From NCBI GenBank assembly GCA_965230225.1, contig CBDDKM010000001.1, positions 124,001 through 188,000 on the forward strand: a DNA stretch of 64,000 nt, written 5' to 3'. Source of the DNA: CALSMU01 sp965230225 (GTDB taxonomy: Bacteria; Bacteroidota; Bacteroidia; Flavobacteriales_D; Parvicellaceae). The position numbers and the translations under genes are program-made. The notes under the pieces are model-generated. The model was not told the origin of the DNA. It saw only the letters and a list, made by a program, of their open reading frames with translations, and searched no databases. Positions 9,941 to 18,885 of the stretch are shown piece after piece (position 1 is the first letter of the stretch; each line of letters begins with the position of its first letter).

Positions 9941-9974
9941 AAAAAGCCGGAACAAATCGCTCCGGCTTTTAAAA
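9941..9974 (-). terminator. Terminator of the downstream M43 protease gene
   Basis: AAAAGCCGGA (9942-9951) pairs with TCCGGCTTTT (9961-9970). Read on the minus strand the stem is followed by a T run, 17 bases after the stop of the protease gene. The A/T flanks on both sides make it potentially bidirectional. Confidence 0.88.
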
Positions 9975-9990
9975 ATAGAATAGTTTGTGG

Positions 9991-12120
9991 TTATTCTATG
10001 ATCAATTTTCTTGAAACATTAGTTGTTCCTGAGGCAATGTTTACAAAGTAGATTCCTTTGCTCAACTCATTAACAGGTACAGCGTATTGTTGCATTCCCT
10101 TTTGGATAGAACCTTTATAGATGCTAGAAACACGTTTACCTAACATGTCTGTAATCTCAATCGATCCATTTTCCATTTCCTCTAATAGGTTAAATGAAAT
10201 GTTTACCATGTTATTAGCAGGGTTAGGATAAATGGATAAGTCGGTCATTACATCTAATTCTTCTACAGAAACATTCGAGTTAGGATCAAAAATGTTAATG
10301 TCATCAATGTAAAGGTTGTTTCCTCCGCCCGCAGTAAACTCAAACTTAAATCTGAAGTTCTCCACTAGGTAAGAAGAGGTAATATTAGTAATGGTTACAG
10401 TTTCCCAGTCGCTAGCGGAAGGAGTAAAGTTCCCGTTAGTTGTTGATGCTGTTGCAATTTGCGTTGCAGAAATATTCTTTCTAACAGACCAAGACTCTCC
10501 ACAGGTGTTTGAAACCAATACTTGAAGTTTGTCTGTATTAGATGAGTTTCTTTGAGCAAATGCATATTTAAATGTCATGGTAACCTGGCTTAATCCTGAA
10601 AGGTCATAAGTGTTACTAACAATTGCATCTACATCACCCTCCTGATTAGAGTAGTTGTTTAATCTTAAAGATTTACTTCCAGTTGCAGCAGCAAGGCTTG
10701 AAACCACAAATGTTGTACTGTTATCTGGGTTTTCGATAAACCAATCAGAACTTGGTACGGTAATAGATTCAAATCCTTCTACCACAGGAGGAGCGTATCC
10801 TGTAGCTGGTAAAACTGTGATGTAAGCATTTTCTGTGGTGGAAACTGTATTAGATCCATCAGTAGCCTGTAATGCAACCGTATAGTTACCAGGAGTGCTG
10901 TAAGTTACTGTTTCTACATCAGATGTAGAACTAGCTGGAGATCCTCCCGTAAAGGTCCAGGTTCTACCTGTTACATTATGATAAGACTCATCAGTAAACG
11001 TTACTGTTTCTCCGGCACAAATGATCACTCTGTCAGAAGTAAAAGAAGCTTCACATAATGGAGCATTTCCGTTGGCTCCAACTGCATTTAGGTTAGAAGT
11101 TTGCCAAATGTTGTTTCTTCCTCCAACTGAAGAGTTAAGCGCAGCTCTCATTCTCGTTACCTGTCCTGGAGTAAACATCTTAGAACAGTAAGAATAATCC
11201 ATATAGTTTTCTACGTTAGCAAGAGGTCCGCATGAAGACTCCGTTAAGTTACATGAAGTAACACCGATAGTGTTAGGAGTATCATTAACTCCATCATCAG
11301 AACTACAGTTACTTGCAATTCCTGGGTTATTAGTTCCTCCCCATGGGTGCTCTAAGTTTAACCAGTGTCCCACCTCGTGTGTAAGAGATCGGCTAGTGTA
11401 GTTAGAACTAGTTCCTATTGATCCTACATAGTTGTGTAGAATCCAAATTCCATTGCTCATCGCAGCCCCCATCCAGTTACTTGGAGTGGTAGTATACCCT
11501 GCAGCACCATCAGCTTCATTTACCACAAAGATGTTCAAGTATTCATCACCAGGCCATGTCCCCTGGTATACATCATTACCGTTGGCAATAGCATTAACCT
11601 GTGCTCCTCCATTACTTCCATCATGGGTAAGCGGGCTAACCGTTCTGGTAATACCACTAAAGCACTGTCCATTTGGAGCGATAGTGGCTAGAGTGAATTC
11701 GATTTCTGCATCAGCAGGTAACCCCTGAAATGCGGAAACCACATTGTTGGCATCTGAATTTTGTAATCGATAATCACGATTCAAAATATCAACAGCGTCA
11801 AGAATTTGTTCTCTTGAAATGTTTTCAGATCCGCCATTGTGTAATACGTGAAATACTAAAGGGATGGTATACACTTGCCCTTGAGCACCACTTTTTTGGT
11901 TAAGAAGATCTTCTTCAGCTTGTTTTAAAATAGCCTGATCCGCAGCATTTATTTTCAAAAAAGCTGGGTTTTTCATCAGTTCTGCCATTTTTACGTGTGA
12001 ACGACAATACTCCACCGTTTCTCCCTCTCTACAATTCGAAGGGTCTACAGGTCTTTGTGCAAAGACACTGCTTAAGCTAGACAGCATGAGAGCTGCTAGT
12101 AATAGTTTAGGTTGTTTCAT
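9991..12120 (-). CDS. Secreted M43-type zinc metalloprotease with PKD and T9SS sorting domain
   Basis: A 709-residue secreted protein. Signal peptide MKQPKLLLAALMLSSLSSVFAQ (1-22). A pappalysin-like (M43) catalytic domain covers about 85-340, with zinc motif HEVGHWLNLEH (248-258; third ligand in HxxxxxH) and Met-turn MDYS (307-310). A PKD-type beta domain follows (about 365-445), then a jelly-roll-like domain (about 450-625) ending IDDINIF. The C-terminal 75 residues are a T9SS type A sorting domain (LSIYPNPANN...GIYFVNI). It should be exported by Sec and T9SS and anchored on or released from the cell surface to digest proteins. The start at 12120 is the ATG before the signal peptide; an upstream in-frame TTG (12138) is less credible. 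Tandem paralogue of the 12311-14464 gene. Confidence 0.9.
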   Translation of the reverse strand: MKQPKLLLAALMLSSLSSVFAQRPVDPSNCREGETVEYCRSHVKMAELMKNPAFLKINAADQAILKQAEEDLLNQKSGAQGQVYTIPLVFHVLHNGGSENISREQILDAVDILNRDYRLQNSDANNVVSAFQGLPADAEIEFTLATIAPNGQCFSGITRTVSPLTHDGSNGGAQVNAIANGNDVYQGTWPGDEYLNIFVVNEADGAAGYTTTPSNWMGAAMSNGIWILHNYVGSIGTSSNYTSRSLTHEVGHWLNLEHPWGGTNNPGIASNCSSDDGVNDTPNTIGVTSCNLTESSCGPLANVENYMDYSYCSKMFTPGQVTRMRAALNSSVGGRNNIWQTSNLNAVGANGNAPLCEASFTSDRVIICAGETVTFTDESYHNVTGRTWTFTGGSPASSTSDVETVTYSTPGNYTVALQATDGSNTVSTTENAYITVLPATGYAPPVVEGFESITVPSSDWFIENPDNSTTFVVSSLAAATGSKSLRLNNYSNQEGDVDAIVSNTYDLSGLSQVTMTFKYAFAQRNSSNTDKLQVLVSNTCGESWSVRKNISATQIATASTTNGNFTPSASDWETVTITNITSSYLVENFRFKFEFTAGGGNNLYIDDINIFDPNSNVSVEELDVMTDLSIYPNPANNMVNISFNLLEEMENGSIEITDMLGKRVSSIYKGSIQKGMQQYAVPVNELSKGIYFVNIASGTTNVSRKLIIE

Positions 12121-12205
12121 TTTGTAGTGGTTTAACAAATTATACGTAGTGCAATAAATGTACTAACACGATCATTATTAAGGGGTAATAGATTGATGAG
12201 CGGTT

Positions 12206-12253
12206 AGACTATTTACCTTACAATAGTCTTAATAATTGTGTAACAATTATTAA
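12206..12253. repeat. Two adjacent hairpins between the protease paralogues
   Basis: AGACTATT (12206-12213) pairs with AATAGTCT (12222-12229), and immediately after it TTAATAATTG (12229-12238) pairs perfectly with CAATTATTAA (12244-12253) across a five-base loop. No T run follows on the minus strand, so neither is a standard terminator. They could be mRNA-stabilising structures or operators for the downstream protease gene. Confidence 0.5.
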
Positions 12254-12310
12254 ATATCAAATAATAGACCACGCAGTTTATACTATAGTTGTCTGAGCGG
12301 AATAATATTT

Positions 12311-14464
12311 TTATTCCACGATCAATTTATTTGATACCGATTGCTTGTTACAAACGATTCGCAATTCATAAATCCCTTTGCTTAATGTTCCAACAGGGAT
12401 TTCAAATCGGTTTATTCCAATATTCATTTGGTTGCCTTCAATTCTATACACTTGTTTACCAAGCATGTCGAATAACACAATCTCTCCACTTTCAGGTTGG
12501 TCCTTCAATTCGAATAACACAGTAGTAATATCATCCGAAGGATTCGGGAATACACTTAGTTGGTTAAATATCCCATTCTCCTCAACCGACACCTGATTAG
12601 GGTCATATATATTAATGTCATCAATATAAAGGTTGTTACCACCACCAGCTGTAAATTCGATCATGAATCTGAAATTCTCAACAAGGTAAGAAGCACTAAT
12701 ATTGGTAATCGTCACTTCTTCCCAGTCATCAGCAGATGGAGTGTACGGTGCATTGGTCATTGAAGCCGTTTCAATCTGTGCACTGGAAATGTTTTTTCTT
12801 ACGGACCAGGTTGCACCACATGTATTGGAAACTTTAACCTGCATGGCATCCACGTTTGATGGGTTTCTCATGGCGAATGCATACTTGAACGTCAACACGA
12901 CACCACTTAAGCCACTTAAGTTATAAGTGTTACTAATGAATGCATCAACCTGACCTTCATCGTTATTGTAGTTATCCAGTTTTAACGATTTAACTCCTGT
13001 AGCACCTGCTGAAGAAGTTATTTCAAACGTATTCGCATTGTCCCAGTTTTCCACAAACCAATCCGTTCCTGGAAAAGTGATCCATTCAAACCCTTCTACA
13101 ATTGGGGTATTATCACCCGTACTTGGTAGTACAGTGATGTAGTTAGTTTTTGTTTCTGAAACAGAGTTGGTCCCATCTGTTACGGCAAGAGTTACAGAAT
13201 AGGTTCCTGGTGTAGAATAAATTACCGTTTCATTTTGTGAGGTTGAAACAGAAGGGCTTCCTCCCGTAAATGTCCAATCCCATCCAGATACATTATGATA
13301 GGATTCATCAGTAAAAATAACACTATCTCCAGCACATATTACCATGTGGTCTGCTGTAAATTCAGATTTACATAAAGCAGCATTTCCGTTAGCGCCTACA
13401 GCATTAAGGTTAGAGGTTTGCCAAATGTTATTTCTTCCTCCAACAGAAGAGGTAATCGCGGCTCTCATTCTAATTCTTTGTCCATCCGTAAACATTTTAG
13501 AGCACCCTGAGTAGTCCATGTAGTTCTCAACATTATCAACAACATCCGAACTCCAGTAACCATCATTAGCATCATTACTACATGAGTTTAAAGCGTACAA
13601 ACAAGAAGTAGTACCAATACACCTCGGAGTGTCGTCTACATCGTCATCGTCGGTACAGCTAGAAGCATTTCCTGGGTTATTGTTTGGTCCCCAGGTATGA
13701 CTTAAGTTAAGCCAGTGTCCAACTTCGTGAGTTAGAGATCTACTGGAAATACTTGTACCAACTCCCCCCATTTGAGCATTTCTAATCCAAATACCGTTTC
13801 CCATACTATTCCCAAGCCAGTTGCTCGGTAAATAGGTGTATCCACCAGCTCCACCGGCATCATCAACAACAAATATATTCAGGTATTCGTCTCCTGGCCA
13901 TTCGCCCTGATAAACATCATTACCATTTTTGATGGCATTTAATTGTGCCTGTCCACTACTTCCATCAAAAGTTAAAGGAGAATATGTTCTTGTTACCCCA
14001 TTAAAGCATTGTCCGTTAGGAGCAATGGTAGCTAAAGCAAATTCAATCTCAATATCAGCAGGCATTCCCTGAAAAGTAGGTTGAACAGTGTTAGCATCTG
14101 TATTTTGTAATCTAAAGTCTCTGTTTAAAATATCTACAGCACTTTGGATTTGCTCCATGCTGGAGTTTTCTGGACCATTCATGTGAAGAACATGAAATAC
14201 TAAAGGAATAGTATACACTTGTCCTTTTCCCTGACTTTTCTCACTTCTAATTTGAAGTTCTCTTTGTTTCATAATGGCCTGATCCGCGGCCTGAATCTTT
14301 AAAAAAGCTGGGTTTTGTTTTAATTCGTTCATTCGAATATGCGTTCTGCAATATTCAAAATCTTCCCCTTCTCTACAGTTGGTAGGGTCTATGGTGTGTT
14401 GTGCACTAAAACTTAAGGAGCAGATAGCGGCCAATCCAGCCAGTAATAGTTTAGGTTGTTTCAT
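12311..14464 (-). CDS. Secreted M43-type zinc metalloprotease with PKD and T9SS sorting domain (paralogue)
   Basis: A 717-residue paralogue of the next gene on this strand, with the same domain order and near-identical signal peptide (MKQPKLLLAG...FSAQ). Zinc motif HEVGHWLNLSH and Met-turn MDYSGCSKMF are intact, so it should be active. The region after the zinc site has an extra Cys-containing segment (SCSNDANDGYWSSDVVDN) compared with its neighbour. PKD and jelly-roll domains follow, then a T9SS type A domain (LSVFPNPSDD...GIYELRI). The start at 14464 is the ATG of the signal peptide; a 31-codon upstream extension of the frame is not signal-like. The pair arose by tandem duplication; 190 bases separate the two coding sequences. 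Confidence 0.9.
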   Translation of the reverse strand: MKQPKLLLAGLAAICSLSFSAQHTIDPTNCREGEDFEYCRTHIRMNELKQNPAFLKIQAADQAIMKQRELQIRSEKSQGKGQVYTIPLVFHVLHMNGPENSSMEQIQSAVDILNRDFRLQNTDANTVQPTFQGMPADIEIEFALATIAPNGQCFNGVTRTYSPLTFDGSSGQAQLNAIKNGNDVYQGEWPGDEYLNIFVVDDAGGAGGYTYLPSNWLGNSMGNGIWIRNAQMGGVGTSISSRSLTHEVGHWLNLSHTWGPNNNPGNASSCTDDDDVDDTPRCIGTTSCLYALNSCSNDANDGYWSSDVVDNVENYMDYSGCSKMFTDGQRIRMRAAITSSVGGRNNIWQTSNLNAVGANGNAALCKSEFTADHMVICAGDSVIFTDESYHNVSGWDWTFTGGSPSVSTSQNETVIYSTPGTYSVTLAVTDGTNSVSETKTNYITVLPSTGDNTPIVEGFEWITFPGTDWFVENWDNANTFEITSSAGATGVKSLKLDNYNNDEGQVDAFISNTYNLSGLSGVVLTFKYAFAMRNPSNVDAMQVKVSNTCGATWSVRKNISSAQIETASMTNAPYTPSADDWEEVTITNISASYLVENFRFMIEFTAGGGNNLYIDDINIYDPNQVSVEENGIFNQLSVFPNPSDDITTVLFELKDQPESGEIVLFDMLGKQVYRIEGNQMNIGINRFEIPVGTLSKGIYELRIVCNKQSVSNKLIVE

Positions 14465-14627
14465 TTCGGTGGATTTATCTAAAAATAAGTTGAGTTGTGC
14501 CCACAAAATAGTAATTAATTTGAGTATGAACTGTCTGCAAGATGTCATTAACCTCAAATTAACGTGCTTTAGAAAAGTAAGAGTACGGTAATATTACGCT
14601 TTTGATTATCTTACTTAATAGAGGAGG

Positions 14628-15767
14628 CTAGGAAAGAGCTTGAACAAGGTCTTCAATTAAATCATCTCCATCCTCAATCCCAATACTCAACCTAATCAAG
14701 GAGTCAGTTACTCCGTTTTTTTCTCTCTCTTCTTTTGGAATAGCTGCATGAGTCATGGTGGCCGGGTGACCAACCAACGATTCAACACCTCCTAAAGATT
14801 CAGCTAATGAGAAAACTTTAACTTTTTTCAATATCTCAAGAGCATCTTCCAGTTGATCTCCCTTAAGGTTAAATGAAATCATGCCACCAAAATCTCTCAT
14901 TTGTTTTTTGGCTATTTCATGATTTTCGTGAGTTGGTAAGCCGGGCCAGTAAACTTTATCTACCTTAGGATGATTAGATAAAAACTCAGCTACCTTTTTA
15001 CCATTTTTACAGTGCTCTTTCATTCTTAAGTGAAGGGTTTTAATTCCTCTTAGTACTAGAAAAGAGTCCATTGGGCCACAGATGGCTCCACTGCTGTTTT
15101 GAATGCGGTACATTTCCTTTGCCAGGTTTTCATCATTAACCACCAAAATCCCCATAACAACATCCGAATGCCCTCCAAGGTACTTAGTAGCAGAGTGCAT
15201 AATAATATCCGCTCCTAAATCTAGTGGAGTTTGAAGATAGGGTGTGGCAAAGGTGTTATCCACCGCAAGCAATAAATTGTTTGATTTGGCTACTTTAGAC
15301 ATTGCTTTAATGTCGATGATTTTCATGGTAGGGTTAGTGGGAGTTTCCACCCAGATTAATCTGGTTCTTTCGTTAATTTTACTCTTAACGGATTCAGTGT
15401 CGCCCATTGGTACAAAGTGAAACACGATGCCATATTTTTCGAAAATCGTTTTGAAGAGACGGTAGGTACCACCGTATAAATCGTTAGTAGAAATAACTTC
15501 GTCGCCCGGGTTAAGCATTTTAATGATGCAGTCGATTGCTGCTAATCCCGAGCCAAAGGCGGCACCATATTTTCCATTTTCAATGGCGGCAACATTTGCC
15601 TCTAAAGCGGCTCTTGTGGGGTTGCTGGATCTGGAATATTCAAACCCCTTATGGTTTCCAACTCCATCCTGAACATATGTTGAAGTTTGATAAATAGGTG
15701 TCATGATTGCGCCTGTGGCAGAGTCGGGTTTTAATCCTCCATGAATGGCTTTAGTTCCAAATTTCAT
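14628..15767 (-). CDS. metB: Cystathionine gamma-synthase / gamma-lyase family PLP enzyme
   Basis: A 379-residue cytoplasmic enzyme of the Cys/Met metabolism PLP family (fold type I). Visible motifs: YSRSSNPTR (44-52; phosphate contacts from the partner subunit), FGSGLAAID, VDNTFATPY (169-177; Asp contacts the pyridine nitrogen), HSATKYLGGHSD with the Schiff-base lysine K195, and SLGGVESLVGHPATMTHA near the C-terminus. These fit cystathionine gamma-synthase (methionine synthesis) or gamma-lyase (cysteine synthesis). Sequence alone does not separate the two. It stands alone, divergent from the membrane-protein gene at 15834. The gene symbol is given for the family and is less certain than the family call. 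Confidence 0.85.
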   Translation of the reverse strand: MKFGTKAIHGGLKPDSATGAIMTPIYQTSTYVQDGVGNHKGFEYSRSSNPTRAALEANVAAIENGKYGAAFGSGLAAIDCIIKMLNPGDEVISTNDLYGGTYRLFKTIFEKYGIVFHFVPMGDTESVKSKINERTRLIWVETPTNPTMKIIDIKAMSKVAKSNNLLLAVDNTFATPYLQTPLDLGADIIMHSATKYLGGHSDVVMGILVVNDENLAKEMYRIQNSSGAICGPMDSFLVLRGIKTLHLRMKEHCKNGKKVAEFLSNHPKVDKVYWPGLPTHENHEIAKKQMRDFGGMISFNLKGDQLEDALEILKKVKVFSLAESLGGVESLVGHPATMTHAAIPKEEREKNGVTDSLIRLSIGIEDGDDLIEDLVQALS

Positions 15768-15833
15768 AATTCAAGATTTCTACTAATTATTTTATTGTAG
15801 CTTTAGTCATACGAAATTAGTATTAAAAACTAT

Positions 15834-16379
15834 ATGAGTTCTCCCTTTAGATCATCCATAAGAAGAAAATCTGCCCAACAGCTTTTGAATATGATTTCGG
15901 GGGACATTAAATGGACGAATGATCAGCTAAAAGATCTATTGGAAGAGATCGAAAACAGAGGGATTGAGAGTGATGAAGTACATGCACTAAGAGCACAATT
16001 AGGTGGAGCTAGTGAAGAAGATATCCTGGAATCTGAAGACAGTGATTTTCAAAATGATCTTTCCATTATTTATGACAGTGAATCCAAAGAAGGAAGAAAG
16101 AATTTCCATCGACAACTTGCCTTAATTGGAGGTGGAGTTGTGTCGGTATTGTTGCTAATGGTTTTGGTAGCGTTGGGAATAATGACCGAAGTTCAGGATG
16201 ATTATTTAACCTCTCTTATGTATGCTTTTTTTGATTTTGCCATTTATTTCTCAGTAGGATTCCTGGCCATTTGGGCCTTTTTTGTGGCGAGGTTATATCT
16301 GGTTTCGTTCGTAATAGCTTGTGTATTCTTTGTGCTACTAATGCTGGCAACATTTGTTGAGCACTCAACCGTTGGATGA
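15834..16379 (+). CDS. Hypothetical membrane protein, 181 aa
   Basis: No family recognised. The first 95 residues are charged and probably helical (ARG/GLU-rich, LKDLLEEIENRGIESDEVHALRAQL), then an acidic stretch (EEDILESEDSDF). Three hydrophobic segments follow at about 97-118, 127-150 and 152-174, giving a membrane anchor with a cytoplasmic N-terminal domain. The end overlaps the convergent gene at 16365 by 15 bases. The start ATG at 15834 follows a near-match to the -7 motif (TAGCTTTA). No function can be inferred from the neighbours. Confidence 0.6.
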   Translation: MSSPFRSSIRRKSAQQLLNMISGDIKWTNDQLKDLLEEIENRGIESDEVHALRAQLGGASEEDILESEDSDFQNDLSIIYDSESKEGRKNFHRQLALIGGGVVSVLLLMVLVALGIMTEVQDDYLTSLMYAFFDFAIYFSVGFLAIWAFFVARLYLVSFVIACVFFVLLMLATFVEHSTVG

Positions 16380-17537
16380 TGTTTTCTGAAGCCAGTTAGG
16401 TAAAATCACCGATCCAATAATGAGGTATGGATAATAACTGATTAACCTCCACACAACAGCAACTATTCCTGCAAGCCCGATTGGAATAAAACCTTCCATG
16501 AAAATACTAAAAGTGTATTCTGCAATTCCACTTCCACCAGGAGTTGGACTAACCAACATAATGAGCCACATGCCAAGTTCTCTCGCCAGGATCTGCAAAT
16601 GTTCGAACAGGGATACATGAAAAAATGCCTGGATGATACAATTGATTACAAGGTATCTGGCAGTCCAGGATAAAAAGGTAGCTGCTGTTGCTTTCATCCA
16701 AAATAAAGGAGTTTCTTTCCTAAGCATTTTACCTGTATTAATCATTTCATTACCGGTAGTTATAGATTGGTTTTTCCATCTTCTTAGAAATGGTAAGGAG
16801 AAGACAAGGGTAATCAATTGCTTTAACCAATTGGGTTTAATTAATATGCCCACTAATAATAAAATGAAAACGGAGGCAATGATTCCATATGCCACCCAAA
16901 ACAAGTTGGTTATTTCAGTGCTTAGCGAATCTGGAAGAAATATGTGTGGTCCTACAATTAATAAAAGAGCAGGAACCGTGATAATATAGAATAAGTTATC
17001 CAACATGGCAGTAGATAGTACTATGGATGTACTCCTGCCCATTTCGATTTTTTCTCTTTTCAGAAGAAACATTGCTACAGCGGCGCCACCCACCACACCT
17101 GGTGTAAGAGCAGAAATAAACTCCCATATTAGGATTACATTGAAAGACTGTTTCCAGTTGAGGTCATTCTTAGTAAGAACCCTTATTCGAATCATATATG
17201 CAAGATCTCTTATTAGCATCATGATTAACGCAAGAAATAGCCAAAAGAAAGAGGAGTTTCGCCATTGAATTTTATTTAATCGGTCCCATCCGGTAATCTT
17301 TATATAATTTCCATTGTTCGACGGAATAAACTCATTTTCTAAGTGGTAATCGATGACCTCGTTGTGGTTGGTGTCTTGCCAAATAAATGTTCCAATTCCA
17401 TCTTTTACCTGTTCATAGGTAGGGGTAGATAAGTTGTTGTTAACTAGCCAAAAAGAAATGGAAAGGCCAATTATAATAGGAATGTAAATTTTCCATCCCG
17501 TGAACCTTCTTTCAATATTTTTTTGTTGATCGCTCAA
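16365..17537 (-). CDS. Lysylphosphatidylglycerol synthase transmembrane-region family (UPF0104/flippase-like) protein
   Basis: A 390-residue polytopic inner-membrane protein with about eight hydrophobic helices. The conserved core of the family is clear: LWEFISALTPGVVGGAAVAMFLLKRE (central) and a second half with LVSPTPGGSGIAEYTF. These are typical of the MprF-like flippase domain, without the soluble aminoacyl-transferase domain, so it may move a lipid across the membrane rather than synthesise lysyl-lipid. Between helices 1 and 2 is a roughly 60-residue loop with an EF-hand-like DTNHNEVID (55-63). The start is TTG at 17535-17537; no ATG occurs before the second helix and a stop lies ten codons upstream. 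Divergent from the ArsC-like gene. Confidence 0.75.
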   Translation of the reverse strand: MSDQQKNIERRFTGWKIYIPIIIGLSISFWLVNNNLSTPTYEQVKDGIGTFIWQDTNHNEVIDYHLENEFIPSNNGNYIKITGWDRLNKIQWRNSSFFWLFLALIMMLIRDLAYMIRIRVLTKNDLNWKQSFNVILIWEFISALTPGVVGGAAVAMFLLKREKIEMGRSTSIVLSTAMLDNLFYIITVPALLLIVGPHIFLPDSLSTEITNLFWVAYGIIASVFILLLVGILIKPNWLKQLITLVFSLPFLRRWKNQSITTGNEMINTGKMLRKETPLFWMKATAATFLSWTARYLVINCIIQAFFHVSLFEHLQILARELGMWLIMLVSPTPGGSGIAEYTFSIFMEGFIPIGLAGIVAVVWRLISYYPYLIIGSVILPNWLQKTSSNG

Positions 17538-17582
17538 AACAAAATGATACTTTCGTGCAGTTCGAATTTAATAGCAACAAAG

Positions 17583-17936
17583 ATGAAGAAAATATATTTT
17601 TTAGGTACCTGTACTACTTGTCAAAGAATAATGAAGGAGCTAGGAGTAGATAATTCCTGGGAGCAACAAGACATAAAAACGGATGCTATTACGGAATCTC
17701 AATTGGAGGAAATGGCCAAAGTAACAGGATCTTATGAGTCTTTGTTTAGTAGGCGTGCTATGAAGTATAAGTCAATGGGATTAAATCAAATGGATTTATC
17801 TGAAGCGGACTATAAAAAATACATTTTGGAGGAGTATACCTTTTTGAAGCGTCCGGTAATTATATTGGATGAAGAAGTGTTTGTAGGGAACTCCAAGAAA
17901 GTTGTTCAGGCTGCCATAGAAAAATTGAATGCCTAG
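17583..17936 (+). CDS. ArsC/Spx-family thioredoxin-fold protein
   Basis: A 117-residue protein starting MKKIYFLGTCTTCQRI. The C-T-T-C motif sits where ArsC/Spx proteins carry their catalytic or redox cysteine(s), and the C-terminal KRPVIILDEEVFVGN matches the family end (cis-proline followed by a strand and glycine). The family includes arsenate reductases, YffB and the regulator Spx. No ars genes are nearby, so the annotation arsenate reductase should not be taken literally. The start is the ATG at 17583: the 20 codons upstream in frame would overlap the divergent gene and are not conserved-looking. The stop overlaps the next gene start by eight bases, implying co-translation. Confidence 0.75.
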   Translation: MKKIYFLGTCTTCQRIMKELGVDNSWEQQDIKTDAITESQLEEMAKVTGSYESLFSRRAMKYKSMGLNQMDLSEADYKKYILEEYTFLKRPVIILDEEVFVGNSKKVVQAAIEKLNA

Positions 17937-18846
17937 TAAGTACTTACCATACCTTGCCTTATTTGGGGCTAATCTAATCTATGCGATTAATTACGGATTA
18001 GCCAAGGAGGTAATGGGAGATGGTTACTTACAGTCCTTTGCATTTATCATGTTTAGGGCAGTGGGGGCAGTTTTGTTATTCTGGATGGTATCTGTTTTTT
18101 CAACTTCCGAAAGAATTGAAAAAAGAGATTTTATCAAACTCGCCCTTTGTGGTATGTTTGGTGTGGCTTTAAATCAGCTAATGTTTTTCGAGGGATTGCA
18201 TCATACTTCTACCATCAATGCTTCTATTATTATGGTTACCAACCCCATTTTGGTGTTGGTAATGGCAACCATCATTTTAAGAGAAAGACTCAGTTGGAGA
18301 AGGGTAATTGGAGTGGTAGTAGGACTTACTGGTTGCATTGCTTTAATATTGTTTAAAGGGGCAGGAGAGGGCAATGAAGCATCGTTAAAAGGAGATTTGT
18401 TTATCTTTTTTAATGCAGCATCATACGGAGTTTATCTGGTTTTGGTAAAGCCACTGATGCAAAAATATACTCCGCTAACTGTAATTAAGTGGGTATTTAC
18501 CTTTGGAACCATATTAGTACTGCCTTTTGGTATGAGTCAGTTTGGAACCATCAATTGGGAGATGCCAATTGACATTATTCTTAAAATTCTGTTTGTAGTA
18601 GTGTTTACTACCTTCTTTGCCTATTTGCTAAACATTTATGGGCTAAAAAAAGTGAGCCCAACAGTGGCTAGTTCATTTATTTACTTGCAACCTATTCTAA
18701 CTTCATTAATTGCTGTTGGAGTTGGAACAGAAACAATAACCTGGCAGAAAATTGCTTACGGAAGCCTTATTTTTATAGGAGTTTTTATAGTGTCGTATCC
18801 GAATAAAAAGCTCAACCCCGAAAAAGTCGGAAGCAGTAAAGGATAG
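17929..18846 (+). CDS. EamA/DMT-family transporter
   Basis: A 305-residue inner-membrane protein with ten hydrophobic segments arranged as two EamA repeats (about 6-140 and 155-295). The family signature segments are visible at the end of each repeat (LRERLSWRRVIGVVVGLTGCIAL and GVGTETITWQKIAYGSLIFIGVFIV). Family members export amino acids or other small metabolites; the substrate cannot be predicted. It overlaps the ArsC/Spx-like gene by eight bases, so the two are probably one transcript. A -7 element for yicC follows 15 bases after the stop. Confidence 0.85.
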   Translation: MPSKYLPYLALFGANLIYAINYGLAKEVMGDGYLQSFAFIMFRAVGAVLLFWMVSVFSTSERIEKRDFIKLALCGMFGVALNQLMFFEGLHHTSTINASIIMVTNPILVLVMATIILRERLSWRRVIGVVVGLTGCIALILFKGAGEGNEASLKGDLFIFFNAASYGVYLVLVKPLMQKYTPLTVIKWVFTFGTILVLPFGMSQFGTINWEMPIDIILKILFVVVFTTFFAYLLNIYGLKKVSPTVASSFIYLQPILTSLIAVGVGTETITWQKIAYGSLIFIGVFIVSYPNKKLNPEKVGSSKG

Positions 18847-18861
18847 CTAAATCAGAATCCT

Positions 18862-18869
18862 TACTTTTG
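18862..18869 (+). promoter_or_regulatory. -7 promoter element of yicC-gmk-nadD (TACTTTTG)
   Basis: Exact TAnnTTTG match 16 bases before the yicC start, in the 39-base gap after the DMT transporter gene. No clear -33 element. Confidence 0.55.
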
Positions 18870-18885
18870 CTGCAAATCTGTATGC

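Noticed and set aside
11432..11728. 98-codon open frame on the plus strand inside the first protease gene
   Set aside because: It is antisense to a gene with a complete domain series, lacks a promoter or recognisable protein features, and its length is expected by chance.
12298..12317. Stem at the stop codon of the second protease (GGAATAA/TTATTCC)
   Set aside because: Seven A-T-rich pairs overlapping the stop codon and no T run; too weak to call a terminator.
17583..17936. Arsenic resistance operon
   Set aside because: The ArsC/Spx-like protein has no arsenic genes beside it, and the family also covers non-arsenate proteins.
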